Source: Veillonella sp.
GTDB lineage: Bacteria; Bacillota; Negativicutes; Veillonellales; Veillonellaceae
Length of the DNA: 64,000 nt
NCBI RefSeq assembly: GCF_015058545.1
Contig: NZ_SVCB01000073.1
Coordinates: 1 to 64,000, forward strand
Reading direction: 5' to 3'
Part shown: piece by piece, positions 44,269-52,623 of the stretch
Layout: every line of letters begins with the position of its first letter
How positions within the stretch are numbered: the first letter of the stretch is position 1
The notes under the pieces: model-generated
Database searches by the model: none
What the model was told of the DNA's origin: nothing
What the model saw: only the letters and a program-made list of their open reading frames with translations
Program-made: the position numbers and the translations under genes

Positions 44269-45970
44269 ATTCACTCACCCCCGGTTCCAATTGAGCTTTC
44301 ACGGTAATTAAACGATGCATGGACTGCCAACCTTCAATAATCGGCACGTCCTCCACCGAAATAATATGTCCTGACGGCGCATTCGTAAGGCCTAAGTCGC
44401 CTGCCGCCTTTTGCAAATAGTCTAACGCTAACGACTCCGCTTGCGCCGCTGTCTGTACCGATCTTTGTTTTTCGTGAATGCCTAATTCCGGTACCACTAA
44501 AATTCCTTTAGCCGTGTCCACATGAACCGTAAGCATCAAGGTTTCACGAGCCACCGCGGCACCTACCGCATTGGCTACCGGTGCGTTCTGCGGAATCTGA
44601 ACCGGCAAGGCTAAGCGTTCACTTACAAATGGAGCCAGCGTTACGGCTGTACCGCCTACGGCTACCAGTTTTTCCGGTTTGAAAACCTTCGGTTCTACAA
44701 TATCCCGAACTACATAGATAGGGAGCTTATTTTCCCGTTGCACCGAAGCGGATATGCCGTCAGTAATTACCGTAACAGCTGCCGCTACAATATCTTTGGC
44801 CAACGCCATAACAGCATCTTTATCGGTACTTACAGTCGAATTGCCTGCACCGGCCACCGACCCGGCTACGTATTCTTGAGGTGCTTTTTTCAACAAATCA
44901 GCCAACCCTTGCCAAGCCTTAGCCGAGTCGCCATAATCAGCTTTGCCTAACACGATGAGGGCGTCCCCTAACGTCGGCACGGTACCGCCCAACACGAGGG
45001 ATGGGCCCAATCTCTCAGGGCCTACAATCAATTGGCCGTTTTCATCAAAAGCAACGGCCGATTCGCCGCCGATGCCTACGGAGCTTACCGCAAAGGAGCG
45101 TACGGCGCTTGGATAATTACGTATCATCGCACCGCCGCGAGCCATCATAGGCACACCGTTTTCCCACAACGAAATATCGGTAGTAGTACCGCCCATATCG
45201 AGGGCCACGGTCATATCTTTAGGCATAGAGCGAAGGGCCGCCATTCCCAAAACACTGGCAGCCGGTCCCGTAAAGGCCGTTTCAACAGGGCTTGCCTTCA
45301 TTCGTTCTAACGGCAACGAACCGCCATCGGCTTTTAATATGTATATCGGTGCCGTCAAACCATAGCGCGCCAAGGCTGCTTTAACGGCTTCACTGAAGTC
45401 TTCAAAGGTTCCCTGCACGGCACTGTTAAAATACGCACTGACGGTACGGCGCGGGAAGTTTAAGGAACCGCTTAATTCGGCACCCGCCGACACTGTTTCA
45501 TAGCCGGCTGCCAATAATTCTTCTTTTAAGGCTTGTTCCAATTTTGGATTACGCACACTGAATTTAGCCGATACAGCGGCTCGTGCATTTTGTTTTTCAC
45601 CGGGAATTTGGTCCAATTCACGCTGTCGCAAAGGCGCTGCCAAGGAACCACGATGGTCCGTATAACCGCTAAGTACAATCGGTGTTACCGGCAGCATGGA
45701 GCGAATATCCATGCCCGGCCCCGGAATCACATATAAATCAACCGGATCAACTTGATTCATAACGAGTGCATTCGTTACAATCGTCGTGGACAAAGTCACC
45801 CGTGTCACCTTTGAAGGCTCAATAGCAGTCGCTACACCGGCCAAAGCGGCTTCAATACCTTCCATCAAATTTGGTTTGGTGGTGCGGCATTTATGACTTT
45901 TCAAAATCCGTCCCTCAGCTACGACTACGGCATCCGTAAAGGTACCGCCTACGTCAAGACCTACTAACAT
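44258..45970 (-). CDS. Hydantoinase/oxoprolinase family protein (HyuA-like)
   Basis: The 570-residue protein has the ASKHA-type N-terminus GLDVGGTFTDAVVV, then STTIVTNALV, PVETAFTGPAASVLG, DMGGTTTDISLW and VAVGGTAVTLAPF, as in HyuA and the N-terminal half of 5-oxoprolinase. These enzymes use ATP to open hydantoin-like or oxoproline rings, usually with a HyuB partner. No HyuB gene is visible, so it is a stand-alone form. It overlaps the HDAC-family gene by about 11 bases. Confidence 0.85.
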   Translation of the reverse strand: MLVGLDVGGTFTDAVVVAEGRILKSHKCRTTKPNLMEGIEAALAGVATAIEPSKVTRVTLSTTIVTNALVMNQVDPVDLYVIPGPGMDIRSMLPVTPIVLSGYTDHRGSLAAPLRQRELDQIPGEKQNARAAVSAKFSVRNPKLEQALKEELLAAGYETVSAGAELSGSLNFPRRTVSAYFNSAVQGTFEDFSEAVKAALARYGLTAPIYILKADGGSLPLERMKASPVETAFTGPAASVLGMAALRSMPKDMTVALDMGGTTTDISLWENGVPMMARGGAMIRNYPSAVRSFAVSSVGIGGESAVAFDENGQLIVGPERLGPSLVLGGTVPTLGDALIVLGKADYGDSAKAWQGLADLLKKAPQEYVAGSVAGAGNSTVSTDKDAVMALAKDIVAAAVTVITDGISASVQRENKLPIYVVRDIVEPKVFKPEKLVAVGGTAVTLAPFVSERLALPVQIPQNAPVANAVGAAVARETLMLTVHVDTAKGILVVPELGIHEKQRSVQTAAQAESLALDYLQKAAGDLGLTNAPSGHIISVEDVPIIEGWQSMHRLITVKAQLEPGVSEYVQ

Positions 45971-46117
45971 AGGAACAACTCCTTTCCCTAAGCTCCGCCA
46001 TTTAATAGCAATAATACGTTAACTATATCATTGATACATCAAATATATATCTAAAAACTCTCAGAATTGCTTACAAAAAAACTCTCTATCTATAGTTTAA
46101 CAAGGTTTTTAACAAAC

Positions 46118-46140
46118 AAAAAGAGGCCCTAAGGCCTCCT
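46118..46140 (-). terminator. Terminator of the CofE-like gene
   Basis: GAGGCC/GGCCTC with a 4-base loop and TTTTTGTTTG on the minus strand, directly after the stop at 46143. Confidence 0.75.
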
Positions 46141-46142
46141 TT

Positions 46143-46796
46143 TTATTTTCGCTCCGAAATGGAGGCGAAGTTTTTAATAATAACGATTGGCGTCATCTGA
46201 TCATCATTACCAAACGGATTGTCAATCAAAATGCGCGCAATGCGTTTAGGGTCCATACCGCGACTGTGACCGAGGACGGCAGCGCGTTTCAAGTCATTAA
46301 CGTCGGCTACTACCGCACCGTAACTGCCGGTACGTTGTACAATGCGTTCCGCCACTTTATCCGCATCTTTCGGACCATACACAATGTGTTTATCGAACGG
46401 CGGCATTGTGCCTGTTACGTCATCCGTAAGGGCCGCAGCGCGGGAAATTTGGTAAAAAACGCCGTCTTTGCGGAATACTTTAGCGATGGCCCCCAAAATA
46501 AAGGCACCAAATACCTTCCATTTACCGTCAAGTTCCATTGCGGACTGCATGCCGTATACGGAGCTCATAGAGCCTTCAGCCGGTACAAAACGGCATAACA
46601 AGCGAGCCTGCCAAGTAGGACGAAGCTCTTCCGGACGGGTGATGCGGCCCTGCGTAATTGCTACTACAGATTCCGCCACACATACAATATCTTCCGGCCC
46701 GATATCTTTGCCGGCATAATGCATAATTGCTTCTACAATATCATCTCGATGGGTCAGTATACGAGTATGAACCGGTACTAATTCTAAATTTGCCAT
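46143..46796 (-). CDS. CofE-like (F420-0:gamma-glutamyl ligase family) protein
   Basis: The 217-residue protein resembles CofE-type ligases: VPVHTRILTHRDDIVEAI, EDIVCVAESVVAITQGRI, a Tyr/Gly-containing FVPAEGSMSSVYGMQSAM, and VVADVNDLKRAAVLGHS near the end. Nothing else for coenzyme F420 synthesis is present, and Negativicutes are not known to make F420, so the substrate is probably different. It follows the membrane-protein gene by 12 bases. Confidence 0.7.
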   Translation of the reverse strand: MANLELVPVHTRILTHRDDIVEAIMHYAGKDIGPEDIVCVAESVVAITQGRITRPEELRPTWQARLLCRFVPAEGSMSSVYGMQSAMELDGKWKVFGAFILGAIAKVFRKDGVFYQISRAAALTDDVTGTMPPFDKHIVYGPKDADKVAERIVQRTGSYGAVVADVNDLKRAAVLGHSRGMDPKRIARILIDNPFGNDDQMTPIVIIKNFASISERK

Positions 46797-46808
46797 GGTT
46801 ACTACCTC

Positions 46809-47354
46809 CTACTGCCGCATAGCATGCTGTAATTCTTCAGCGGTCAAAATTAAACGATTTTTAGAAATATGCCAATCACTGCGACCGACAACCTGGTATA
46901 CAATATCAATATTCATATCAGGGAAGCCTACCAAATCTTTACGAATATTGCCCGTTTTGGCAGTCAAAATAAGACGCAAGCGAACAGTGCCGCCTTTGCG
47001 CGGTTCGATAATAACAGATTTCCAATACCCGTCATGACGTTCTTCCGCTGCATCGGTCGTCCAAGATGTAATGGATACCTGATCAAACTGTTCCTGCGGC
47101 AACAAATGACGTGGATATAAATCCATGATAGTGCCGTTTTGACGGCCTTTATTGACGAATGGAATATCCGATACCAAGGTTACCTGATTAAAACTGATGT
47201 CTTCCACTTCAAATTGAGTACGACGTTTAGGTAACATGACAATTTCTTCATTCCCCTGTTTCCAGGCAAAAATACGAAACGCCACAAATAGGACGGCAAC
47301 GATGAAAACAATCGTTACGATTATGTTAACTAATGTGTAAAAATACATATCCAT
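46809..47354 (-). CDS. Single-pass membrane protein of unknown function
   Basis: The 181-residue protein has one N-terminal hydrophobic helix (about residues 7-28) and a soluble domain with many beta-strand-like segments (RRTQFEVEDISFNQVTLVSDIP, ... GGTVRLRLILTAKTGNIRKDL, YQVVGRSDWHISKNRLIL). I do not recognise a family. It lies between murI (19 bases upstream) and the CofE-like gene (12 bases downstream) and is probably part of one transcript with them. Confidence 0.7.
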   Translation of the reverse strand: MDMYFYTLVNIIVTIVFIVAVLFVAFRIFAWKQGNEEIVMLPKRRTQFEVEDISFNQVTLVSDIPFVNKGRQNGTIMDLYPRHLLPQEQFDQVSITSWTTDAAEERHDGYWKSVIIEPRKGGTVRLRLILTAKTGNIRKDLVGFPDMNIDIVYQVVGRSDWHISKNRLILTAEELQHAMRQ

Positions 47355-47373
47355 ATACTGCTCCCTTATAGTT

Positions 47374-48192
47374 TTATAGTGTAATAATCCGAACGTTGAA
47401 ATCTTCCGGCGGAATCAATATTGAAGTCATGCGCTCAGCCAATTCTTTGTCTTTGGTAAAACAAATATCCAGCTTGCCTTTAGCTTGCTGCGGATTCAAG
47501 AGTTGCTGCGCCGCCAATATATCTTTCACTTCTTCAGCTGTTTCGTAGGCCGGGTCGATAAATGTCTTATCCCCGCCCGACATGTGCTGCATCAAATCCA
47601 TCAAAAACGGAAAATGTGTACAGCCCAAAACAACGGTATCGGAACCACTCTTTATAATCGGATCCAAATACTCTTGAAGCGATGAATGAACAATATGGTC
47701 ATCCAAGTGACCCTGTTCAATCAGATGGGCCAAATCAGGGCAAGCCTGTTCCCATACAGCAACAGCAGGCTGTAACACATGCGCTTCTTCAATATGTTTG
47801 TGACTATCAATAGTAGCCTTGGTAGCCATGACGGCAATCTTCTGAGTCTGACTCGTATCAATAGCGGTCCGCACACCTTTGGCCATACCTACCACGGGAA
47901 AGTCAAAGGTAGCTTGTAATTCATCCAAGGCCACCACGGAAAAGGTGTTGCACGCAACTACCGCCATTTTCACAGGCACCTTGGCTAAAAAATGACCGAT
48001 ATTCATAGCAATCTGACTGATTTCTTCCTTAGGTCGATTGCCAACCGGATTATTCATATTATCGCCAACAAAAATAAAGTCTTCATGGGGAAACATCCGT
48101 CGCAATACGGCTAATACGGTTAATCCCCCGACCCCGGAGTCAAATACTCCGATAGGTCTTTTAGAGGCCTCGGTTGCGGCTGCTTTACTCAT
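47374..48192 (-). CDS. murI: Glutamate racemase
   Basis: The 272-residue enzyme supplies D-glutamate for peptidoglycan. Both catalytic Cys are present: VACNTFSVVAL and VLGCTHFPFL. The N-terminus GVFDSGVGGLTVLAVLRRMFP and FVGDNMNNPVGN (typically GDxxxxPYG) are family motifs; the usual PYG Tyr is replaced by Val here. The start overlaps the end of the thioesterase gene by 8 bases. Confidence 0.92.
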   Translation of the reverse strand: MSKAAATEASKRPIGVFDSGVGGLTVLAVLRRMFPHEDFIFVGDNMNNPVGNRPKEEISQIAMNIGHFLAKVPVKMAVVACNTFSVVALDELQATFDFPVVGMAKGVRTAIDTSQTQKIAVMATKATIDSHKHIEEAHVLQPAVAVWEQACPDLAHLIEQGHLDDHIVHSSLQEYLDPIIKSGSDTVVLGCTHFPFLMDLMQHMSGGDKTFIDPAYETAEEVKDILAAQQLLNPQQAKGKLDICFTKDKELAERMTSILIPPEDFNVRIITL

Positions 48193-48607
48193 GACTCTTT
48201 CTCTCCTTTATGGTGCGGCTGATTGGCTCATAATAGGTATCGCTTAAGCGAATTACCTTCCCCGTCGCCTTGTCGGTAAACACATTCTGCGTCTCACCGG
48301 TTGCTATCAAAGCACCATCCGCTTCACGCACTATACGATACGTAAAAACACATTGCGCTCGTGTTACTTTAGCAGGCGTTACTTCAACGGTCAACACATC
48401 ATCAAAGCGAGCCGGCAGCTTATATTCACAAGCCACTTTTGTAATCGGGAAAACAATCCCGTTATCCATCATATCCCACAGGGAAATGCCACAGGTTCTG
48501 AAAAATTCCACCCGGCCTAACTCAAACCATCGCAAGTGATTGGTATGGTGAGCTACTTCCATCATATCAGTTTCATAAAATCGTACCTGCAATGATGTGG
48601 TAAACAT
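48185..48607 (-). CDS. Acyl-CoA thioesterase, YbgC/4HBT hotdog fold
   Basis: The 140-residue hotdog protein has the YbgC-type start VRFYETDMMEVAHHTNHLRWFELGRVEFFR, where the Asp in YETD is the catalytic residue, and VEVTPAKVTRAQCVFTYRIV in the second half. It hydrolyses short acyl-CoA or acyl-ACP thioesters; the substrate is unknown. It overlaps murI and starts that transcript. Confidence 0.87.
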   Translation of the reverse strand: MFTTSLQVRFYETDMMEVAHHTNHLRWFELGRVEFFRTCGISLWDMMDNGIVFPITKVACEYKLPARFDDVLTVEVTPAKVTRAQCVFTYRIVREADGALIATGETQNVFTDKATGKVIRLSDTYYEPISRTIKERKSHE

Positions 48608-48663
48608 ATACTCATTTCACCTCTCATTACTATAAAATAATTCACCCTTCATTGTACGCCACC

Positions 48664-48853
48664 AATAGGTGGCTGTCAAACTATTGTAAACGCCATGACC
48701 TAATACCATTCACTCAGCTTGGTTAATCAAGGCAGCCTATTGCAAGCCGCCGTGACCTAATGCCATGCACTCAGCTTGGTTAATCAAGTCAGCCTATTGC
48801 AGGCCGCCATGCCCCAAAGCAATGCAGTCGGCTTTCGTAATCGGATCATCCGA
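48664..48853 (-). repeat. 57-base tandem repeat: the 3' end of the MoeA-like gene repeated after its stop
   Basis: The last 19 codons of the MoeA-like gene (ending ALGHGGLQ and TAG) are followed by a second copy that would read ADLINQAECMALGHGGLQ and TAG, and a third, more decayed copy reading AALINQAE, stop, MVLGHG, with a one-base deletion. Stops lie at 48794-48796, 48737-48739 and about 48681-48683. Confidence 0.8.
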
Positions 48854-49783
48854 TGCCAACCGTGGTAAAAAGACATCAAAGGCCGTCGGTTTGCTGAATA
48901 AAACACCGCCCGGTAGGCCTACAAGCGGTGTGCCGTCACTCATATAGGCTATACATACCATGGAGCCCGGTAAAACCGGCAAGCCATATGTCACCACATG
49001 AGCCGCACTCTTGGCAATCGCGCCCGGCGTCAAATCATCGGGATCCACACTCATGCCACCGGTGCAGAAAATAATATCCGCCCCTGCGTCTTTTACCGAT
49101 TTAATGGCGGCCATAATTTTATCCGTATCATCAATAACAATCTCATGCGCTACGATTTTCATACCAAACGGTTCTGTCCGTTCTTCAATAATCGGGCGGA
49201 ACGCATCTTGAATGCGACCTCTGGCCACTTCCGAGCCGGTCGTTACAAGACCGATACGTTTTCTCACGAAAGGTTTTACCGTAAGGAGCGGTTGACCTTG
49301 CCAAATAGCCTTAGCCTGTTCAAGTTGCACTTTAGGGAGCCACAAAGGGATGCAACGCATACCGGCTAATTTATCACCACGCTTAACCGCCGTATTAGTG
49401 AATTTGGTAACGATTGTAAGGTCGCCTATACTGTTAACCGCCTGCAATCGGGCCACATCAATTTTGAGCATCCCATCCCAGGTTGCAAACGCTTCAATTT
49501 TGCCTTCGCGGACCTCGGATGCATAAATACTGTCATTATCTAATAAGGCGTATAAGCCCACCGCTACATCTTCTTCATGCAATGTATCGGCCAATACCTT
49601 CTCATCACCCGGCTCCTGCACAAAGATGTGCTCCTTGCCTAATGCTAATAAAGCCGGAATATCTTCTTCACGAATGACGTGACCGCGACGAAATGGCGTA
49701 TCTTTAACTTCGCCAATAACTATACGCGCTATATCATGACATAAAACTTGGCCGACAGCTTCCTCAACGGCTACTTTTTTCAT
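48794..49783 (-). CDS. Molybdopterin-binding (MoeA-like) protein
   Basis: The 329-residue protein combines an N-terminal part (AVGQVLCHDIARIVIGE, RGHVIREEDIPALLALGKEHIFV) with a MoaB/Mog-type domain: RIGLVTTGSEVARGRIQDAF, IIFCTGGMSVDPDDLTPGAI and PLVGLPGGVLF. It is shorter than MoeA (about 400) and belongs to the MoeA-like group of anaerobes seen near molybdenum hydroxylase genes. Molybdenum cofactor handling is likely; the exact role is unknown. GAGGAGG precedes the ATG. The 3' end is tandemly repeated. Confidence 0.82.
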   Translation of the reverse strand: MKKVAVEEAVGQVLCHDIARIVIGEVKDTPFRRGHVIREEDIPALLALGKEHIFVQEPGDEKVLADTLHEEDVAVGLYALLDNDSIYASEVREGKIEAFATWDGMLKIDVARLQAVNSIGDLTIVTKFTNTAVKRGDKLAGMRCIPLWLPKVQLEQAKAIWQGQPLLTVKPFVRKRIGLVTTGSEVARGRIQDAFRPIIEERTEPFGMKIVAHEIVIDDTDKIMAAIKSVKDAGADIIFCTGGMSVDPDDLTPGAIAKSAAHVVTYGLPVLPGSMVCIAYMSDGTPLVGLPGGVLFSKPTAFDVFLPRLASDDPITKADCIALGHGGLQ

Positions 49784-49955
49784 GAAAACCTCCTCTATAA
49801 ATCATATGTTACAACAAAACCCAAGCTACTTGAATCTCATTAAAACATAATCTATACAAAACTAGATATTTTAATTAAAAACAGGCTTACTTTGTCCTCT
49901 CCTCAAAAACTTTTATGCATTTAATTAAGTGTTTAGGCGTAAAGCCTTTTTAAAC

Positions 49956-50084
49956 GCACAAAAGCCTCGGCATATGCCGAGGCTTTTGTGCTTGAGAAAA
50001 AAGAGAGAGAGAACATTTGAATCACATTCAAATGTTAAGGGGCTTGGGGAGGTGCCCCGAGATATGACTCTGCGGTCACATCCT
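49956..50084 (-). ncRNA. Candidate small RNA or attenuated leader
   Basis: A strong promoter (50091-50119) would start a transcript near 50084. It holds a GC-rich hairpin (50039-50058, GGGGC/GCCCC), an 11-bp perfect hairpin (50012-50022 with 50026-50036), a CT-rich stretch, and ends in a perfect 36-base palindrome (49956-49991, core GCCTCGGCATATGCCGAGGC then TTTT). The nearest downstream gene, MoeA-like, starts 170 bases later. No known family is recognised. Confidence 0.55.
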
Positions 50085-50090
50085 GAAATG

Positions 50091-50119
50091 ATTATAGCAA
50101 ACTGTAAGAAAAAAGTAAA
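50091..50119 (-). promoter_or_regulatory. Promoter of the small-RNA candidate
   Basis: On the minus strand TTTACT, 17 bases, TATAAT with TGC directly before it (extended -10). Confidence 0.65.
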
Positions 50120-50236
50120 CAGTTGTTATGCAAATTTTGCACTTTTTTCATGCAAATTTTTTAAATTTGTCTATCCGGTGCAAACTTCATCTTACAAAAC
50201 GCTTCTATCAAGTTCCCAACTCCGGCATCAAAAGTC
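50120..50236. other. Spacer after the GntR gene
   Basis: AT-rich spacer between the GntR-family stop and the small-RNA promoter. No ORF and no clear terminator of its own was seen. Confidence 0.4.
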
Positions 50237-50932
50237 TTATAAACCAAATTTCTTGGCTCGTAAATCGGCATGTGCTTTTTTAAATACAAAAGCATTGCGA
50301 ATATGTTTACGCATCGCCTGTTCGGCTGCTTCACCATCGTGATTGCGAATCGCCGCCATAATTTCATCATGCTCCCGATTACAAGAGTCGGTACGGGCTT
50401 GATCCATGGTACTGATGTACATGTCACGATTTACCATTTCACGGAACTCGCCCAAATAATCCATAACCCGTTCATTTTGTGAAAAGAAAGAGATTAACGT
50501 ATGCAAACGACTGTTGATTTGAACACGCTCTTCCGCATCCGTCGTAGCAGAACCGGCATCGCAAAGAGCCTGTAATTCTTCAATCTGTTCATCCGTGCAC
50601 AATTCGGCACACAAACGAGCTCCCAAACCTTCCATCACTTCACGGCACTGATACATGCCGATAATTTCTTCCGGTGTATACCCTTTAACCGTTACACCTT
50701 TCCAAGGTTTGATGACTACCAAATTATCTTTAGCCAATTTACGAAACGCTTCGCGAACCGGTGTGGCACTTACATTAAGCTGTTCCGCAATTTTCACTTC
50801 GTTCAGCTTCACCTGTGGTTTCAACGCGCCCGTCAAAATGGCTTGCTTCAATGTAACATATACCTGTTCGCTCAATGGCAAACGGCCAATGGAATCAATA
50901 GAATTAAGATGATATTCTTCTTGTTTACCCAT
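50237..50932 (-). CDS. GntR-family (FadR/FCD subgroup) transcriptional regulator
   Basis: The N-terminal winged helix is clear (LSEQVYVTLKQAILTGALKP, VKIAEQLNVSATPVREAFRKLAKDNLV) and is followed by an all-helical FCD ligand domain with acidic/His metal-type residues (ECREVMEG-like YQCREVMEGLGARL, SRLHTLI, HDEIMAAIRNHDGEAAEQAMRKHI). I start at 50932 (MGKQEEYH, 231 residues), with GAGG 7 bases upstream; the 50989 start has no such site. Ligand and targets are unknown; the MoeA-like and hydantoinase genes downstream are candidates. Confidence 0.88.
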   Translation of the reverse strand: MGKQEEYHLNSIDSIGRLPLSEQVYVTLKQAILTGALKPQVKLNEVKIAEQLNVSATPVREAFRKLAKDNLVVIKPWKGVTVKGYTPEEIIGMYQCREVMEGLGARLCAELCTDEQIEELQALCDAGSATTDAEERVQINSRLHTLISFFSQNERVMDYLGEFREMVNRDMYISTMDQARTDSCNREHDEIMAAIRNHDGEAAEQAMRKHIRNAFVFKKAHADLRAKKFGL

Positions 50933-51127
50933 AGTAAATCCTCTACTTTCGCGAATAGCACTCAGCCTACTCTTTGTAGTAACAGTCAATCTTTAGTATA
51001 CTATAATGCATAAATACTTTATAATAGATAGTACAAGGCTGTATGCTTATTTTCTGCAGACTATATTAATCTAATTATAAAGGTAAGATCTGCAAAGCGT
51101 CAACTAAAATACAACGGGAGAACATAC

Positions 51128-52030
51128 ATGAGTCGCTGTTTAGTTATAATAAATCCTGTCTCAGGCGGAGGTCGTGCTACCCAGTATGCCATGGAGCTGC
51201 AATGGCAACTAAGCACCCTCTTTGATCATATGGAAATTAAATTTACCACCAAGGCCGGCGATGCTACGCAGTTTGCCAAATATGCCACGGAGAACGGCTA
51301 CGATTCCGTATTCTGTATGGGCGGCGACGGCACTATTAATGAAACGGTGAATGGTATTGCTCAAGGTGGCGGTAAAGCCAAGTTTGGCTTTGTGCCGGTC
51401 GGTACGGTCAACGATATGTCGCGCGCCCTCGGCATTCCCCTAGAGCCCTTAGCCGCCATTCGCGCGTTAAAAAACAGTAAAATCCGCAGCGTCGATATCG
51501 GCCGTTGCAACGATCAATATTTTTGCAACAACATCGCCGCCGGCGTTATTCCTAAAGTAGTAGAAGAAGTCACCCCTAAAGAAAAACAACTCCTTGGCCC
51601 TTTGGCCTATTTTGTTAAAGGGGGGCAAGCCCTTTTCACCACCAAGGATTACAGTTTTCACATTCAAACGGATGACCACGATTTTACCATCCGCTCGCCA
51701 TTGGTAATCGCATTGCTTACCAATGTAGTGTCCAGTTTTGAAAAATTCATGCCTCAAGCTTCGGTTGATGACGGCTATATGCGCATCATCATCTTCAAAG
51801 AGTACTTCATCATGGACATATTGCGTATCTTACCGCTTATCTTGCGTGGATCGATTTACACGTCAAAATATGTAACGATTTTAAAAGTGCGCAAAGCCAA
51901 AATCACCTTGCTCGACGACATCGAATTGCCTACCAATATGGATGGCAACAAGGGCCCGCTCATGCCGGTTGATTTAGAAGTATTGCCGGGCTTCTTACAA
52001 GTGTATGTGCCGAATAAAAAAGACAAATAA
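51128..52030 (+). CDS. Diacylglycerol/lipid kinase family protein (YegS/BmrU type)
   Basis: The 300-residue protein has the lipid-kinase signature IINPVSGGG at the N-terminus, CMGGDGTINETVNGI, and PVGTVNDMSRALGIP. These are the nucleotide-binding and catalytic-loop motifs of the DAGK family. It would phosphorylate a membrane lipid such as diacylglycerol at the inner face of the cytoplasmic membrane. It is monocistronic and divergent from the GntR gene. Confidence 0.9.
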   Translation: MSRCLVIINPVSGGGRATQYAMELQWQLSTLFDHMEIKFTTKAGDATQFAKYATENGYDSVFCMGGDGTINETVNGIAQGGGKAKFGFVPVGTVNDMSRALGIPLEPLAAIRALKNSKIRSVDIGRCNDQYFCNNIAAGVIPKVVEEVTPKEKQLLGPLAYFVKGGQALFTTKDYSFHIQTDDHDFTIRSPLVIALLTNVVSSFEKFMPQASVDDGYMRIIIFKEYFIMDILRILPLILRGSIYTSKYVTILKVRKAKITLLDDIELPTNMDGNKGPLMPVDLEVLPGFLQVYVPNKKDK

Positions 52031-52079
52031 ACGCTAACCTATAGCAAACTCGCATTAAAACTTCAATCAATGCATGTAA

Positions 52080-52111
52080 AAACGCCGTTCAACTCGTACT
52101 GAACGGCGTTT
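52080..52111. terminator. Bidirectional terminator between the lipid kinase and GNAT genes
   Basis: Twelve-bp stem AAACGCCGTTCA/TGAACGGCGTTT with an 8-base loop and TTATTTATTT after it. Confidence 0.88.
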
Positions 52112-52188
52112 ATTTATTTCCATATTAGTTTGAACGCTACACGTTACATCTCCCGTAGCGGCTCTGTAGTGATTTATTGCCAAGGGGC

Positions 52189-52611
52189 TTATTTATACAT
52201 CCAAACATGGGGACAACCTTCTTCGTCGAATTCTTCCCCGGCCGCCGTATAACCAAGCGTTTCATAGAATCCTTTAGCCCGCACTTGAGCCGCTAACTTA
52301 GTCTTTTGACCACCCATAACGCGGATAAAATCTTCCGCCGCCAAGAGAATCTTAGCCCCCAGTTGCTGACCGCGGTGCGTTTTCATAACAGCCACTCGGC
52401 CGATGATAAACGTGGCTTCATCTTCTTTATCTCTGAAAAATCGACAGGTACAAACCGGTTCATTTTCAACAAAACCTACCAAATGAGCGGCTTCCGTATT
52501 ATCTATTTCGTCAAACTCTTCTTGAAAACCCTGTTCCTCTACGAATACGGCTTGGCGAATCGCGCGCGCCTCAGCCGGCAATTCAGAATAAATTTCTACT
52601 TTCCACGTCAT
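52189..52611 (-). CDS. GNAT N-acetyltransferase
   Basis: The 140-residue ElaA/YjcF-type acetyltransferase begins with IRQAVFVEEQGF, has the acetyl-CoA loop IIGRVAVMKTHRGQQLGAKIL and ends with KGFYETLGYTAAGEEFDEEGCPHVWM. The substrate is unknown. It lies 12 bases after the MFS gene and is probably co-transcribed. Confidence 0.9.
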   Translation of the reverse strand: MTWKVEIYSELPAEARAIRQAVFVEEQGFQEEFDEIDNTEAAHLVGFVENEPVCTCRFFRDKEDEATFIIGRVAVMKTHRGQQLGAKILLAAEDFIRVMGGQKTKLAAQVRAKGFYETLGYTAAGEEFDEEGCPHVWMYK

Positions 52612-52623
52612 ACTGTAACTCCT

